A stretch of DNA of 14,061 nt from Spirochaetales bacterium. Lineage in GTDB: Bacteria; Spirochaetota; Spirochaetia; Treponematales; UBA12059. The first letter of the stretch is position 1; each line of letters starts with the position of its first letter. The notes under the pieces were generated by a model. It was not told the DNA's origin. It was given only the letters and a program-made list of their open reading frames with translations, and searched no databases. The position numbers and the translations under genes are program-made. Of this stretch, positions 7,674 through 14,061 are shown piece after piece. The stretch is from positions 1 to 14,061 of the forward strand of contig JAFGUM010000251.1 in assembly GCA_016938515.1 (NCBI GenBank), written 5' to 3'.

Positions 7674-7798
7674 CCGAAAAAAAATGACAAAAATACACCC
7701 TTTGGTGAATATCGCGCTTCGACATTGTGCCGTACACTGTCATGGAAGAGCCGGGCCTGTATGGGCTACGGCCAAGTTTCCGTACTCTGGAGGCAACC

Positions 7799-9115
7799 AT
7801 GAGTCCCAAATCCAGCAAAAAGGGCATGCTCGACTGGTATTTCAAGACCAATCTGCTCGCCCGCATCCTTATCGGCCTCATAGCCGGTGCCATCGTAGGC
7901 ATCGTGCTCGGCTTCTTCCCCGACGCGGTCAAGCCCTTCGTCGACAACACGAAGTTCTTCGGCGACCTGTTCGTAAGGCTGCTCAAGATGATCGTCGTGC
8001 CGGTCATCCTGTTCTCGCTCGTAGCGGGAGCCGCCAGCATCGCTCCGTCGCGCCTCGGCCGCGTCGGCGTCAAGATCATGGTGTACTACCTGCTGACGAG
8101 CGCCTTCGCCGTCGCCATTGGCCTCGTGTTCGCCAACATCTTCAGGCCTGGCCTCGGCTTCAACATCGTCGGCGACGCCGCGATCAAGGGCAAGGACGCC
8201 GTCGCGCCGACCATCATGCAGATCCTCCTCAACATTGTCCCGACCAACCCAATCGAGTCGCTCAACAAGGGTGACGTGCTGCCCATCATCTTCTTCGCCG
8301 TTGTGTTTGGGCTCGGCATCTCCTACGTCAAGGATTCCAAAAACGAGAAGATCGCGAAGAGCGCCGACACGCTGTTCGACGTCGTCAACGCCGGCGCGGA
8401 GACGATGTACAAGATCGTCGGCGGCATCATGCAGTACGCACCCATCGGTGTGTTCGTGCTGATAGCCACGGTATTCGCACAGCAAGGCGCCAGGGCGCTC
8501 GGGCCTCTCCTCGTCGTAACGCTTACCGTGTACCTCGGGCTACTCGTACACCTGTTCGGCGTGTACGGCGGCCTGTTGTCGGTGTACAAGCTGGGATTCT
8601 TCAAGTACCTCAAGGGAGCCAACGAAGCCATAATCACCGCGTTCGTAACGCGCTCTTCTGGTGGCACGCTTCCTATAACGCTGCGCGTAACCGAAGAGAA
8701 CCTCGGTGTGCCCAGAGCCATCTCGTCCTTCACGCTGCCTCTCGGAGCCACCATCAACATGGATGGCACCGCTATCTACCTCGGCGTCTGCGCGATGTTC
8801 ATAGGCTACGCCACGGGCAACCCGCTCACCTTCAACCAGCAGCTTACGGTCGTCATCACCGCGACCCTCGCTTCTATCGGCACCGCTGGCGTGCCGGGGG
8901 CAGGCGCCATCATGCTCCTCATGGTATTGGAATCGATAGGCCTCAAGGTTACCGAGGGTTCTGCGGTAGCCGCCGCCTACGCTATGATACTGGGCATCGA
9001 CGCTCTCCTGGACATGGGTCGCACCGCGCTCAACGTTGCTGGCGATGTCGCCGGGTCTGCCATCGTATCCAAGACCGAGGGCGAGCTCGACATGTCCAAG
9101 TGGGCCAAGGCCTGA
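7799..9115 (+). CDS. Sodium:aspartate/glutamate symporter, GltPh-like (DAACS family)
   Basis: A 438-residue inner-membrane transporter very like the archaeal aspartate transporters GltPh/GltTk. Visible motifs are the HP1 loop RSSGGTLP (285-292; GltPh has RSSSGTLP), NMDGT (320-324, Na+ site in TM7), the HP2-region stretch [16 protein letters not shown], and the TM8 substrate motif Asp405, Arg408, Thr409, Asn412, Asp416. These correspond to GltPh Asp394, Arg397, Thr398, Asn401 and Asp405. The Arg binds the substrate side-chain carboxylate, so an acidic amino acid or C4-dicarboxylate is expected rather than a neutral one. GltTk is reported to carry D-aspartate as well. ATG 7799 has a good ribosome site (GGAGG, 5-6 bases upstream); the longer frame from 7727 adds 24 residues with no family character. 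The racemase gene starts 13 bases after the stop, so they are probably cotranscribed. Confidence 0.93.
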   Translation: MSPKSSKKGMLDWYFKTNLLARILIGLIAGAIVGIVLGFFPDAVKPFVDNTKFFGDLFVRLLKMIVVPVILFSLVAGAASIAPSRLGRVGVKIMVYYLLTSAFAVAIGLVFANIFRPGLGFNIVGDAAIKGKDAVAPTIMQILLNIVPTNPIESLNKGDVLPIIFFAVVFGLGISYVKDSKNEKIAKSADTLFDVVNAGAETMYKIVGGIMQYAPIGVFVLIATVFAQQGARALGPLLVVTLTVYLGLLVHLFGVYGGLLSVYKLGFFKYLKGANEAIITAFVTRSSGGTLPITLRVTEENLGVPRAISSFTLPLGATINMDGTAIYLGVCAMFIGYATGNPLTFNQQLTVVITATLASIGTAGVPGAGAIMLLMVLESIGLKVTEGSAVAAAYAMILGIDALLDMGRTALNVAGDVAGSAIVSKTEGELDMSKWAKA

Positions 9116-9128
9116 GGTCAGTTCTACA

Positions 9129-9914
9129 ATGGGTGGACGGGCGGTAATCGTACTGGGTGGCGGCGTGGGTCCGATGGCGGGGGTGGCCCTGCACCGGATG
9201 ATAATCGAGAACACGCGCACCGACGGCACCGACCAGTCCCATCTTACCGTTCACCACTACTCCTGTTCGGCCTTGGTGCCGGACAGGACGGCGTGGCTCC
9301 TGGACAGTACAGCTCCCGATCCTGCTGCGGGCATGGCGGATGTTTTCTCAGCCGCCGCCCGCGCGCTCGATGGTCGCGCAGCCGTCGGGGGCGTACCGTG
9401 CAATACGTTCCACGCTCCAGCAATCTTCGACCGCTTCCTGTCCATGCTCGACGACAGGCGGGTGGGCATACGCGTGGTGAACATGCTCGAGGAATCTCTG
9501 GCGATGATTCGCAGCGCGTTGCCTGCCGGTTCCGTAGTCGGCGTCATGTCAACGACGGGGACAAGGCTGAGTGGCGTGTACGACGCGATGCTCGAGCGCG
9601 CGGGGTACCGCATCCTGTACGTGCCCCAGGATGACCAGGATGTACTGCACGCGTCTATTTATGACACAGAATGGGGCATCAAAGCCGTATCGCCGGTAAG
9701 CCAGCGCGCTTCGGATACGGTAAGCGGCTTGGCCGCGCACCTCGTCGACGCCGGTGCTGACGCCATTGTACTCGCGTGTACCGAACTGCCGCTCGCGCTC
9801 AGCCCGGACGCCCCCGGCGGCCTCTACCGCGGCGTGCCGCTCGTAGACCCGGTGCTCGCGCTCGCCCGTGCCCTGATTCGGGAAGCCTGCCCCGAGCAGT
9901 TGCTGCCTCTGTAG
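9129..9914 (+). CDS. Aspartate/glutamate racemase family protein (COG1794-like)
   Basis: A 261-residue, cofactor-independent amino acid racemase. The N-terminus has the family start VLGGGVGPMAG (compare GGMGP) and a DQSHL segment. Both catalytic cysteines are present: Cys91 in PCNTFHAP and Cys217 in ACTELPL. The two Cys act as opposing acid/base residues that exchange L and D forms. Length and motifs fit the aspartate racemase/YgeA/RacX group; members of this group vary in substrate (Asp, Glu, homoserine, broad), so specificity is not settled by sequence. The adjoining acidic amino acid transporter argues for Asp or Glu. ATG 9129 begins the family homology, with a weak GAGGT upstream; a longer frame from 9036 would overlap the transporter and adds non-family residues. 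Catabolic racemisation of imported D-Asp or production of D-Asp are both possible. Confidence 0.88.
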   Translation: MGGRAVIVLGGGVGPMAGVALHRMIIENTRTDGTDQSHLTVHHYSCSALVPDRTAWLLDSTAPDPAAGMADVFSAAARALDGRAAVGGVPCNTFHAPAIFDRFLSMLDDRRVGIRVVNMLEESLAMIRSALPAGSVVGVMSTTGTRLSGVYDAMLERAGYRILYVPQDDQDVLHASIYDTEWGIKAVSPVSQRASDTVSGLAAHLVDAGADAIVLACTELPLALSPDAPGGLYRGVPLVDPVLALARALIREACPEQLLPL

Positions 9915-9940
9915 CGGTATCCCAGGCATCGGCTACCGCT
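9913..9940 (+). terminator. Candidate hairpin terminator after the Asp/Glu racemase
   Basis: A 7-bp inverted repeat (AGCGGTA at 9913-9919, TACCGCT at 9934-9940) with a 14-base loop begins at the racemase stop codon. There is no T-run after it, so it may be a weak or Rho-assisted terminator, or simply an mRNA 3'-end structure. Confidence 0.3.
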
Positions 9941-9959
9941 TCGCGACCCTGGCCGCAAA

Positions 9960-9989
9960 TTGACCAAACCCCGTCGTCGGCGCTACCCT
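9960..9989 (+). promoter_or_regulatory. Candidate promoter for the resB-ccsA operon
   Basis: TTGACC (9960-9965) and TACCCT (9984-9989) are separated by 18 bases in the 97-base gap before resB. The -35 box is close to consensus; the -10 box keeps only the outer TA...T positions. Placement is right for a new transcript after the racemase, but the match is modest. Confidence 0.25.
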
Positions 9990-10041
9990 CGAAGCGTAAT
10001 TCTTCCCCAGAGTGCTAGTATCGGGGTTGCGAAGGTGGCTG

Positions 10042-10788
10042 GTGAAGCATTTTATTTCGTTTATTACGTCGATACGTCTCGCTATCTGGCTCGTAGCTTA
10101 CCTTGCCGTGGGTAGCGCGATTGCTACCATCGTGCCACAGGGACAGAGCTCTGACGCGTACCGGGCGTTATACCCGGCGCCCATCGCGTCGCTGGTGCTG
10201 GCAACGGGTTTTAACGAGTATTTCAGGTCGATACCCTTTCTGTTGCCTTCATTTCTATTTTTTTCAAACCTGTCAGCGTGTACGGTAAAGCGCTTGTCTC
10301 GTGAACTGGGTAAAAAGCGAGGCCGACATCATGGCCCCGACGTACTGCACCTGGGGCTCATGGCGCTGGTGCTGGGCGGCATCTGGTCGTACTCGGGACG
10401 TGAGTCTGGTTCTGTCACCATCGCCGAGGGTCAGCGGGCGGCGCTACCCGACGGCTCGGTGCTTGTCCTCGACGAGTTCCGCTTCGAGCGCTACGCCGAC
10501 GGCAGGCCTCGCGACTGGGTTTCGGTCGTATCGATAGACAGGGACGGCGCACGGATCCTGAGCGGCGTGGATATCCGCGTCAACGCGCCGCTACGCTACG
10601 AGGGCTATACGTACTACCAAGCCAGCTACGAAGAGCTGCCAGCACCGGACGGTACCACTTCAGGCGATTACGCCGCGGTACTGGAGCTGGCCCGCGATCC
10701 TGGGTACCCTCTCGTCGTCATGGCGCTCATTGTTATTGCGATAGGGACGACCATCACATTCTGGCAGAAATTAAAGGAAGGCGCATGA
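10042..10788 (+). CDS. resB: Cytochrome c biogenesis protein ResB/Ccs1
   Basis: About 248 residues of the system II cytochrome c maturation protein ResB (Ccs1/CcsB), which works with CcsA to hold haem and attach it to apocytochromes outside the inner membrane. Typical marks are SIRLAIWLVAYLAVGSAIATIVPQG for TM1, a second hydrophobic region LPSFLFFSNLS, a third helix HLGLMALVLGGIWSYSG, a periplasmic beta-rich domain containing the family motif VNAPLRYEGYTYYQASY, and a last helix after ARDPGYPLVVM. The protein is short compared with plastid and Gram-positive ResB (400+ residues), as seen in other compact split systems. I chose GTG 10042 because GAAGG lies 6 bases upstream; a GTG at 10012 adds ten residues but lacks a ribosome site. 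The ATGA overlap with ccsA confirms the pair. Confidence 0.88.
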   Translation: MKHFISFITSIRLAIWLVAYLAVGSAIATIVPQGQSSDAYRALYPAPIASLVLATGFNEYFRSIPFLLPSFLFFSNLSACTVKRLSRELGKKRGRHHGPDVLHLGLMALVLGGIWSYSGRESGSVTIAEGQRAALPDGSVLVLDEFRFERYADGRPRDWVSVVSIDRDGARILSGVDIRVNAPLRYEGYTYYQASYEELPAPDGTTSGDYAAVLELARDPGYPLVVMALIVIAIGTTITFWQKLKEGA

Positions 10789-11582
10789 ACCTGGCCACCA
10801 CGCTCGCGGGCGTTTCGTTTGGGCTGCTTCTGGCATCGGCTCTCGTGCAGGCGTTCTTGCTGTTCAGACGGCCCGCGGCGCCAGAGCGCCTGGCGTCAAT
10901 TCTGGTAGCCGCGGCGGCAAGCGTCCTTCTGGTCGTGCTGGCGCTGCGCAGCGTAGAACTCAGGTTCATAGCTCTTACCAACACCTACGAATCGCTCGCG
11001 TTCTACGCGGCGGCGGTCGGGTTCGTGGCGGTGTGGTACCGGTTCCAGCGGCGGCTGCCGTACCAGCCGGTTGTTGTTTTCGGCGCGACAATGATCGCCT
11101 TGGTGCTTCTTGCCATCGCCAATTCTCCTCTCGTACCCGATGATGTCCTGCCTCCCATACCAGCGCTCCGCTCAGCGTGGCTGCTCCTGCACGTGAGCTT
11201 TTCATTTATCGGCGAAGCGTTTTTCGCGGCGGGATTTGTTACCGCCATCGCGTACCTGTGTACCATAGACCCGGCACGGCGGCTCGAGCTGGACAGGCTG
11301 ACGTACACGGCCGTGGCAGTTGGCTACCCGTTTTTTACCGCGGGAGCCCTCGTCTTCGGCGCCATCTGGGCCGAGCGCGCCTGGGGGCGATGGTGGAGCT
11401 GGGATCCAAAAGAAACGTGGGCACTCGTTACCTGGCTCGTGTACACCACCTATCTTCACGTTCGCCTCATCGCCAAGCGCAAGGAATCCTTGCCCGCGCT
11501 TGTTTCAGTGCTTGGTTTTCTGTGTACGATATTTACCTTTTTTGGGGTAAACTACCTGCTACCGGGATTGCACAGCTATTGA
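10785..11582 (+). CDS. ccsA: Cytochrome c biogenesis protein CcsA/ResC (haem handling)
   Basis: A 265-residue polytopic membrane protein, the haem-transporting partner of ResB. The signature tryptophan-rich WWD segment is intact: Trp200, Trp203, Trp204, Trp206, Asp207 and Trp212 in WGRWWSWDPKETW. Flanking histidines suited to axial haem ligation are His136 (LLHVSF) and His225 (TYLHVRL), with His263 near the C-terminus. About seven to eight helices are visible, and the length is at the low end of the CcsA range (about 260-330). It overlaps resB by ATGA, so the two are translated together. No c-type cytochrome (CxxCH) gene lies in the window, so the client protein is elsewhere. The downstream small membrane protein and PLP racemase follow on the same strand. 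Confidence 0.94.
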   Translation: MNLATTLAGVSFGLLLASALVQAFLLFRRPAAPERLASILVAAAASVLLVVLALRSVELRFIALTNTYESLAFYAAAVGFVAVWYRFQRRLPYQPVVVFGATMIALVLLAIANSPLVPDDVLPPIPALRSAWLLLHVSFSFIGEAFFAAGFVTAIAYLCTIDPARRLELDRLTYTAVAVGYPFFTAGALVFGAIWAERAWGRWWSWDPKETWALVTWLVYTTYLHVRLIAKRKESLPALVSVLGFLCTIFTFFGVNYLLPGLHSY

Positions 11583-11623
11583 GCTCTGTCCCCGTAGCTC
11601 TGTCCCCGTAGCTCTGTCCCCAT
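11582..11623. repeat. Three tandem copies of a 14-bp unit
   Basis: AGCTCTGTCCCCGT occurs at 11582-11595 and 11596-11609, then again with one change (CCCCAT) at 11610-11623. The array starts on the last base of the ccsA stop and ends just before the small membrane protein's ribosome site. The minus-strand unit contains GGGGACAG. I have an impression, which I cannot check here, that GGGGACAG-containing short repeats recur in intergenic regions of some bacterial genomes, in places near REP-associated Y1 transposases. No transposase is present here. Confidence 0.95.
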
Positions 11624-11646
11624 TGAACGTAGGCGAGGAGAACACG

Positions 11647-11883
11647 ATGAAACGAAATATCCGCATCCTGTTGATAGCCATCCTGGTGTTTTTTTTGCTG
11701 TTCGTTTCCCGCTTTGCCTATAAATTCGCCGAGTCGGCGGATTCATACCATGTCGGCGTGTTCGCAGGACTCGCCGTGTCGCTACTCGCCGTGTTGGGCA
11801 TCGCGTTCTTCGCATTGCGAATATACGATCGCATCAAGGATAAAAGTCCTGCCCCGGATCCTGCCAGAGTGGAGGAAAAATGA
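11647..11883 (+). CDS. Small two-helix membrane protein, unknown function
   Basis: A 78-residue protein with a basic N-terminus, two predicted membrane helices (about 6-23 and 37-60) and a charged, Pro-rich cytoplasmic-looking tail (KDKSPAPDPARVEEK). ATG 11647 has a good ribosome site (GAGGAG, about 6 bases upstream); a TTG at 11623 would add eight residues, starting inside the repeat array. It lies between ccsA and the PLP racemase and shares an ATGA overlap with the latter, so it is coupled to the racemase rather than to ccsA. I recognise no family. It could be an accessory of the cytochrome c system or unrelated. Being a short hydrophobic frame, it is a less certain gene than its neighbours, but the ribosome site and overlap support it. 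Confidence 0.7.
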   Translation: MKRNIRILLIAILVFFLLFVSRFAYKFAESADSYHVGVFAGLAVSLLAVLGIAFFALRIYDRIKDKSPAPDPARVEEK

Positions 11884-13016
11884 AAGACGAAGCGAAACGG
11901 TATCCGCGCCTATCGATAGACCTCGGCATAATCGAGGAAAACTACCGCGCCATCAACGCGCTGTGCGCCAGGAGTGGCATCCGCCTCACCGGTGTCGTCA
12001 AGGGCACGGGCGGACGCGTTCCGGTGGCGCGCGCCATGGAGCGTGGCGGCTGCTCGTCGCTGGCCAGCTCACGGCTAAAACAGCTGGAGGCTCTTCGCTC
12101 TGCCGGTTTTGGCGCGCCAGGGGGACTCCCACTGGGCTTGTTGCGGGTACCCGGACCGTCCGAAATTGCCAGCGCGGTAGAACTGGCGGACTGGAGCCTT
12201 CAGTCCGAGGTGACGGCGCTGGAGCTCACTGCCTCCGCCGCGATGCGGGCTGGGCGTAACCACGGCGTCGTGCTGATGGCTGACCTGGGTGATCTTCGCG
12301 AGGGCTGGTTCGACCTGGATGAGCTGTACGATATCGCTCTGCGCGTGGAGCGCTCGATGCCGGGTCTGCACCTGCGCGGCATTGGCACCAATCTCGGCTG
12401 CTACGGGTCGATTCTGCCGTCGCCCGACAACCTGGGGCGCCTCGTTGGAACCGCCAGGCGCATCGAGTCGGCCATAGGCAGGCACCTCGACGTCGTGTCA
12501 GGCGGAGCGACGTCGACGCTGCCGCTGCTGTTCGCGGGAGGCGTGCCTGCGGGCATAAGCGAGCTGCGTATAGGAGAAGGCGCGCTGTGCGTCGGAGACC
12601 TCCCCACCTTCTACCGGGTGGAGGTGCCCGGCGTAAGGCGCGGCGCGTACACGCTCTCAGCCGAGGTGGTGGAGCGGCGGCGAAAGCCGAGCCACCCGGT
12701 AGGGGAGCGTTTTATTGACGCGTTCGGCAACAAACCCGAGTACGAAGACCGAGGCGTCCGCACCCGGCTACTGCTCGCGGTAGGCAAACGCGACTTCGGC
12801 AGCGACGGCCACTTGCAGCCGAGGGATCCGCGCATACACGTCATAGGCAGCTCGAGCGACCATCTGATAGTCGAGGCGGACGAAGCCTGCGACGACCTGC
12901 GCTACGGGTCCATACTCGACTTCGACCTGCTCTACGGGGCTATGCTGTTCCTGAGCGACGACAACCCCTACGTCGACGTTGTCTACACTGGCGGGGTTGA
13001 CGGGCAGGCTACCTGA
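11880..13016 (+). CDS. PLP-dependent amino acid racemase, ornithine/alanine racemase family (COG3457)
   Basis: A 378-residue fold-type III PLP enzyme. The N-terminal TIM-barrel start has RLSIDLGIIEENYRAIN and the Schiff-base lysine Lys41 in TGVVKGTGG (alanine racemases have VVKANAYG). Distinctive COG3457 blocks follow: GTNLGCYGSILPSPDNL, VSGGATSTLPLLFAGG and the phosphate-binding segment ELRIGEGAL. The C-terminal part has VIGSSSDHLIVEA, also typical. The nearest characterised relative I know is clostridial ornithine racemase; most members have unknown substrates. It is not a housekeeping Alr by these motifs. The start ATG overlaps the small membrane protein stop by 4 bases, with GGAGG just upstream. 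Its 3' end overlaps the convergent deacylase by 8 bases. The context of an amino acylase and another racemase supports a role in D-amino acid turnover. Confidence 0.87.
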   Translation: MKDEAKRYPRLSIDLGIIEENYRAINALCARSGIRLTGVVKGTGGRVPVARAMERGGCSSLASSRLKQLEALRSAGFGAPGGLPLGLLRVPGPSEIASAVELADWSLQSEVTALELTASAAMRAGRNHGVVLMADLGDLREGWFDLDELYDIALRVERSMPGLHLRGIGTNLGCYGSILPSPDNLGRLVGTARRIESAIGRHLDVVSGGATSTLPLLFAGGVPAGISELRIGEGALCVGDLPTFYRVEVPGVRRGAYTLSAEVVERRRKPSHPVGERFIDAFGNKPEYEDRGVRTRLLLAVGKRDFGSDGHLQPRDPRIHVIGSSSDHLIVEADEACDDLRYGSILDFDLLYGAMLFLSDDNPYVDVVYTGGVDGQAT

Positions 13017-14061
13017 ACAGCAATCGCCCTTTCGGGTGCGGCTGCAACGTCCCACGATCCACCACGACGGTGCCATCCACCAGCACGAACTCAACACCCT
13101 CGGGAGGGGCCAGCTGATCGGCGAAGGTAGCGCGGTCACGGAATCTTTCTGGATCAAATATGACCACGTCAGCCGGCGCTCCTTCGATGAGCCTTCCTGA
13201 ATCGAGCCAGGCCATTGACGCTGGCAGGCTCGTGGCGTGCCGTATCGCCTCCGGCCACGACAAGCCAGCTTCGTGCAGGATGCGTAGCGCTCGCGGGAAG
13301 GTGCCAGCCGCCCTCGGGTGTCCCTGCCCTTCGTGAAGAACGCCATCGGACGCGATGGCGCACGATGGGTGTTTTAGACAGCCGCGAATCTCGGCGTCGT
13401 TCATCACGTGCGCGACGATCAGCGCGCGGGGATCGTTGGCTCGCATGTCGGCGTACGACTCAGGCGTCAGCCTCGTGCCTTTGTACTTGCCGCTGGCGGC
13501 TTCCAGGTCGGGCAAGCCCTTGTTCCAGCGCTCCTCGAAGCCGGGGTCGAACACGGTTGAGCCGATGTAGGTGCAGAACGCGTCGTAGGGGTAGCAGTCA
13601 AAAGTCATGTCCACCCCTTCGAGTTTTGCCTCGTCTATCAGGCGCAGCGCCTCCATTGAATAACCAAAAGCCGTCATACTGCCGATATGCGAAACCTGCA
13701 CGCGCACCTTGAATCGCCTGGCTAGCTCTATTACTTCTTTGATGCCCTCGATGCAACGGGGACCGTCGTACCGGATGTGCACGGAAATCCAGCGTTTTGG
13801 AAAGCCGGAAAGCAGGGAAGCCAGCGCGTCGATCTCCTCGGGGCTGGTATTGGGGGCGTACTCCAGACCGAACGACAGCCCAAAGCTGCCGTGCTCGAGT
13901 TCGGTTGCCAGGAGCCCGCGCATGCGCGCCATCTCGTCCCCAGTAGCCGGGCGGTAGACGTCGTGTATGCCCACCGCCTCGCGCAGAGCTGTATGCCCTG
14001 TCTGATACGCCAGCTTGAGCCAGGGAGAACCGCGTGCAGGCTGGTACCGTTCCATCAAGGG
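13009..14061 (-). CDS. N-acyl-D-amino-acid deacylase (D-aminoacylase, amidohydrolase family), 5' end outside window
   Basis: The C-terminal 350 or so residues of a protein whose family is usually about 480-530 long; the N-terminal metal-binding HxH region is beyond the right edge. The frame is open to base 14061. Family marks in order: GSFGLSFGLEYAPNTSPEE, a strand with VHIRYDG (family: THMR), VQVSHIGSMTAFGYS carrying the metal-ligand His, DMTFDCYPYDAFCTYIGS, a VAHVMND segment, IASDGVLHEGQGHPRAAGTF with the catalytic-type Asp, and the closing GAPADVVIFDPERF of the small composite domain. These enzymes hydrolyse N-acyl-D-amino acids to D-amino acids and a carboxylate using zinc. It runs toward the COG3457 racemase, with the ends overlapping by 8 bases. 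The acyl and amino acid specificity cannot be read from this part. Confidence 0.88.
   Translation of the reverse strand, partial: PLMERYQPARGSPWLKLAYQTGHTALREAVGIHDVYRPATGDEMARMRGLLATELEHGSFGLSFGLEYAPNTSPEEIDALASLLSGFPKRWISVHIRYDGPRCIEGIKEVIELARRFKVRVQVSHIGSMTAFGYSMEALRLIDEAKLEGVDMTFDCYPYDAFCTYIGSTVFDPGFEERWNKGLPDLEAASGKYKGTRLTPESYADMRANDPRALIVAHVMNDAEIRGCLKHPSCAIASDGVLHEGQGHPRAAGTFPRALRILHEAGLSWPEAIRHATSLPASMAWLDSGRLIEGAPADVVIFDPERFRDRATFADQLAPPEGVEFVLVDGTVVVDRGTLQPHPKGRLLFR

Noticed and set aside
7727..7798. Extension of the transporter to an upstream ATG at 7727
   Set aside because: There is no ribosome site there, whereas ATG 7799 has GGAGG at proper spacing and begins the family homology.
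7766..8485. 239-codon open frame on the minus strand inside the aspartate transporter gene
   Set aside because: The translation is an Asp/Glu/Arg/Val-rich mirror of a membrane protein, with no family resemblance.
9036..9128. Extension of the Asp/Glu racemase to 9036
   Set aside because: It would overlap the transporter by 80 bases and adds residues before the conserved GG-GP start motif.
8540..9229. 229-codon minus-strand frame spanning the transporter-racemase junction
   Set aside because: It is a shadow frame crossing two well-supported genes, with no start signal or domain.

Overview
The window is a 14 kb stretch of mostly GC-rich bacterial DNA from a diderm (outer-membrane) organism. 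The clues are an outer-membrane beta-barrel protein ending in Phe, and a lipoprotein signal with a relaxed lipobox. Together with the gene content these make a spirochaete (Spirochaetaceae-like) a reasonable but unproven guess. There is no rRNA, tRNA, CRISPR array or insertion sequence. Coding density is high, and the longest stretch without a gene is about 200 bases (2137-2340).

Left part (1-2340): the 3' end of a fluoride channel gene (fluC/crcB), then a small lipoprotein gene broken by a frameshift (239-758). Facing it on the minus strand is a two-part protein (808-2136) with an FlgO/CsgG-like periplasmic domain followed by a predicted outer-membrane barrel.

Middle part (2341-9914): an AT-richer Na+/alanine (AGCS) symporter gene with its own candidate promoter and a clear intrinsic terminator. 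Next comes a tightly overlapping trio: a threonine synthase-like PLP enzyme, a sensor histidine kinase and a NarL-type response regulator. After these are a GltPh-like aspartate/glutamate transporter and, 13 bases downstream, an Asp/Glu racemase. The sensor has an extracellular dCache domain carrying the full residue pattern I recall for amino-acid-binding dCache_1 domains. It also lacks the usual phosphatase Gln after its phospho-acceptor His.

Right part (10042-14061): a split cytochrome c maturation pair (ResB + CcsA), a three-copy 14-bp tandem repeat, a 78-residue two-helix membrane protein, and a PLP racemase of the ornithine/alanine racemase group (COG3457). Convergent with the racemase, and overlapping its 3' end by 8 bases, is the C-terminal two thirds or so of an N-acyl-D-amino-acid deacylase.

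The theme linking the region is D/L-amino acid handling: two transporters of families whose characterised members accept D-substrates, a cofactor-independent racemase, a PLP racemase, a D-aminoacylase-type hydrolase and an amino-acid-type sensor. I propose that the middle and right parts form a locus for sensing, importing, deacylating and racemising D-amino acids. The individual families are recognised from the sequence; the joint role is inference.
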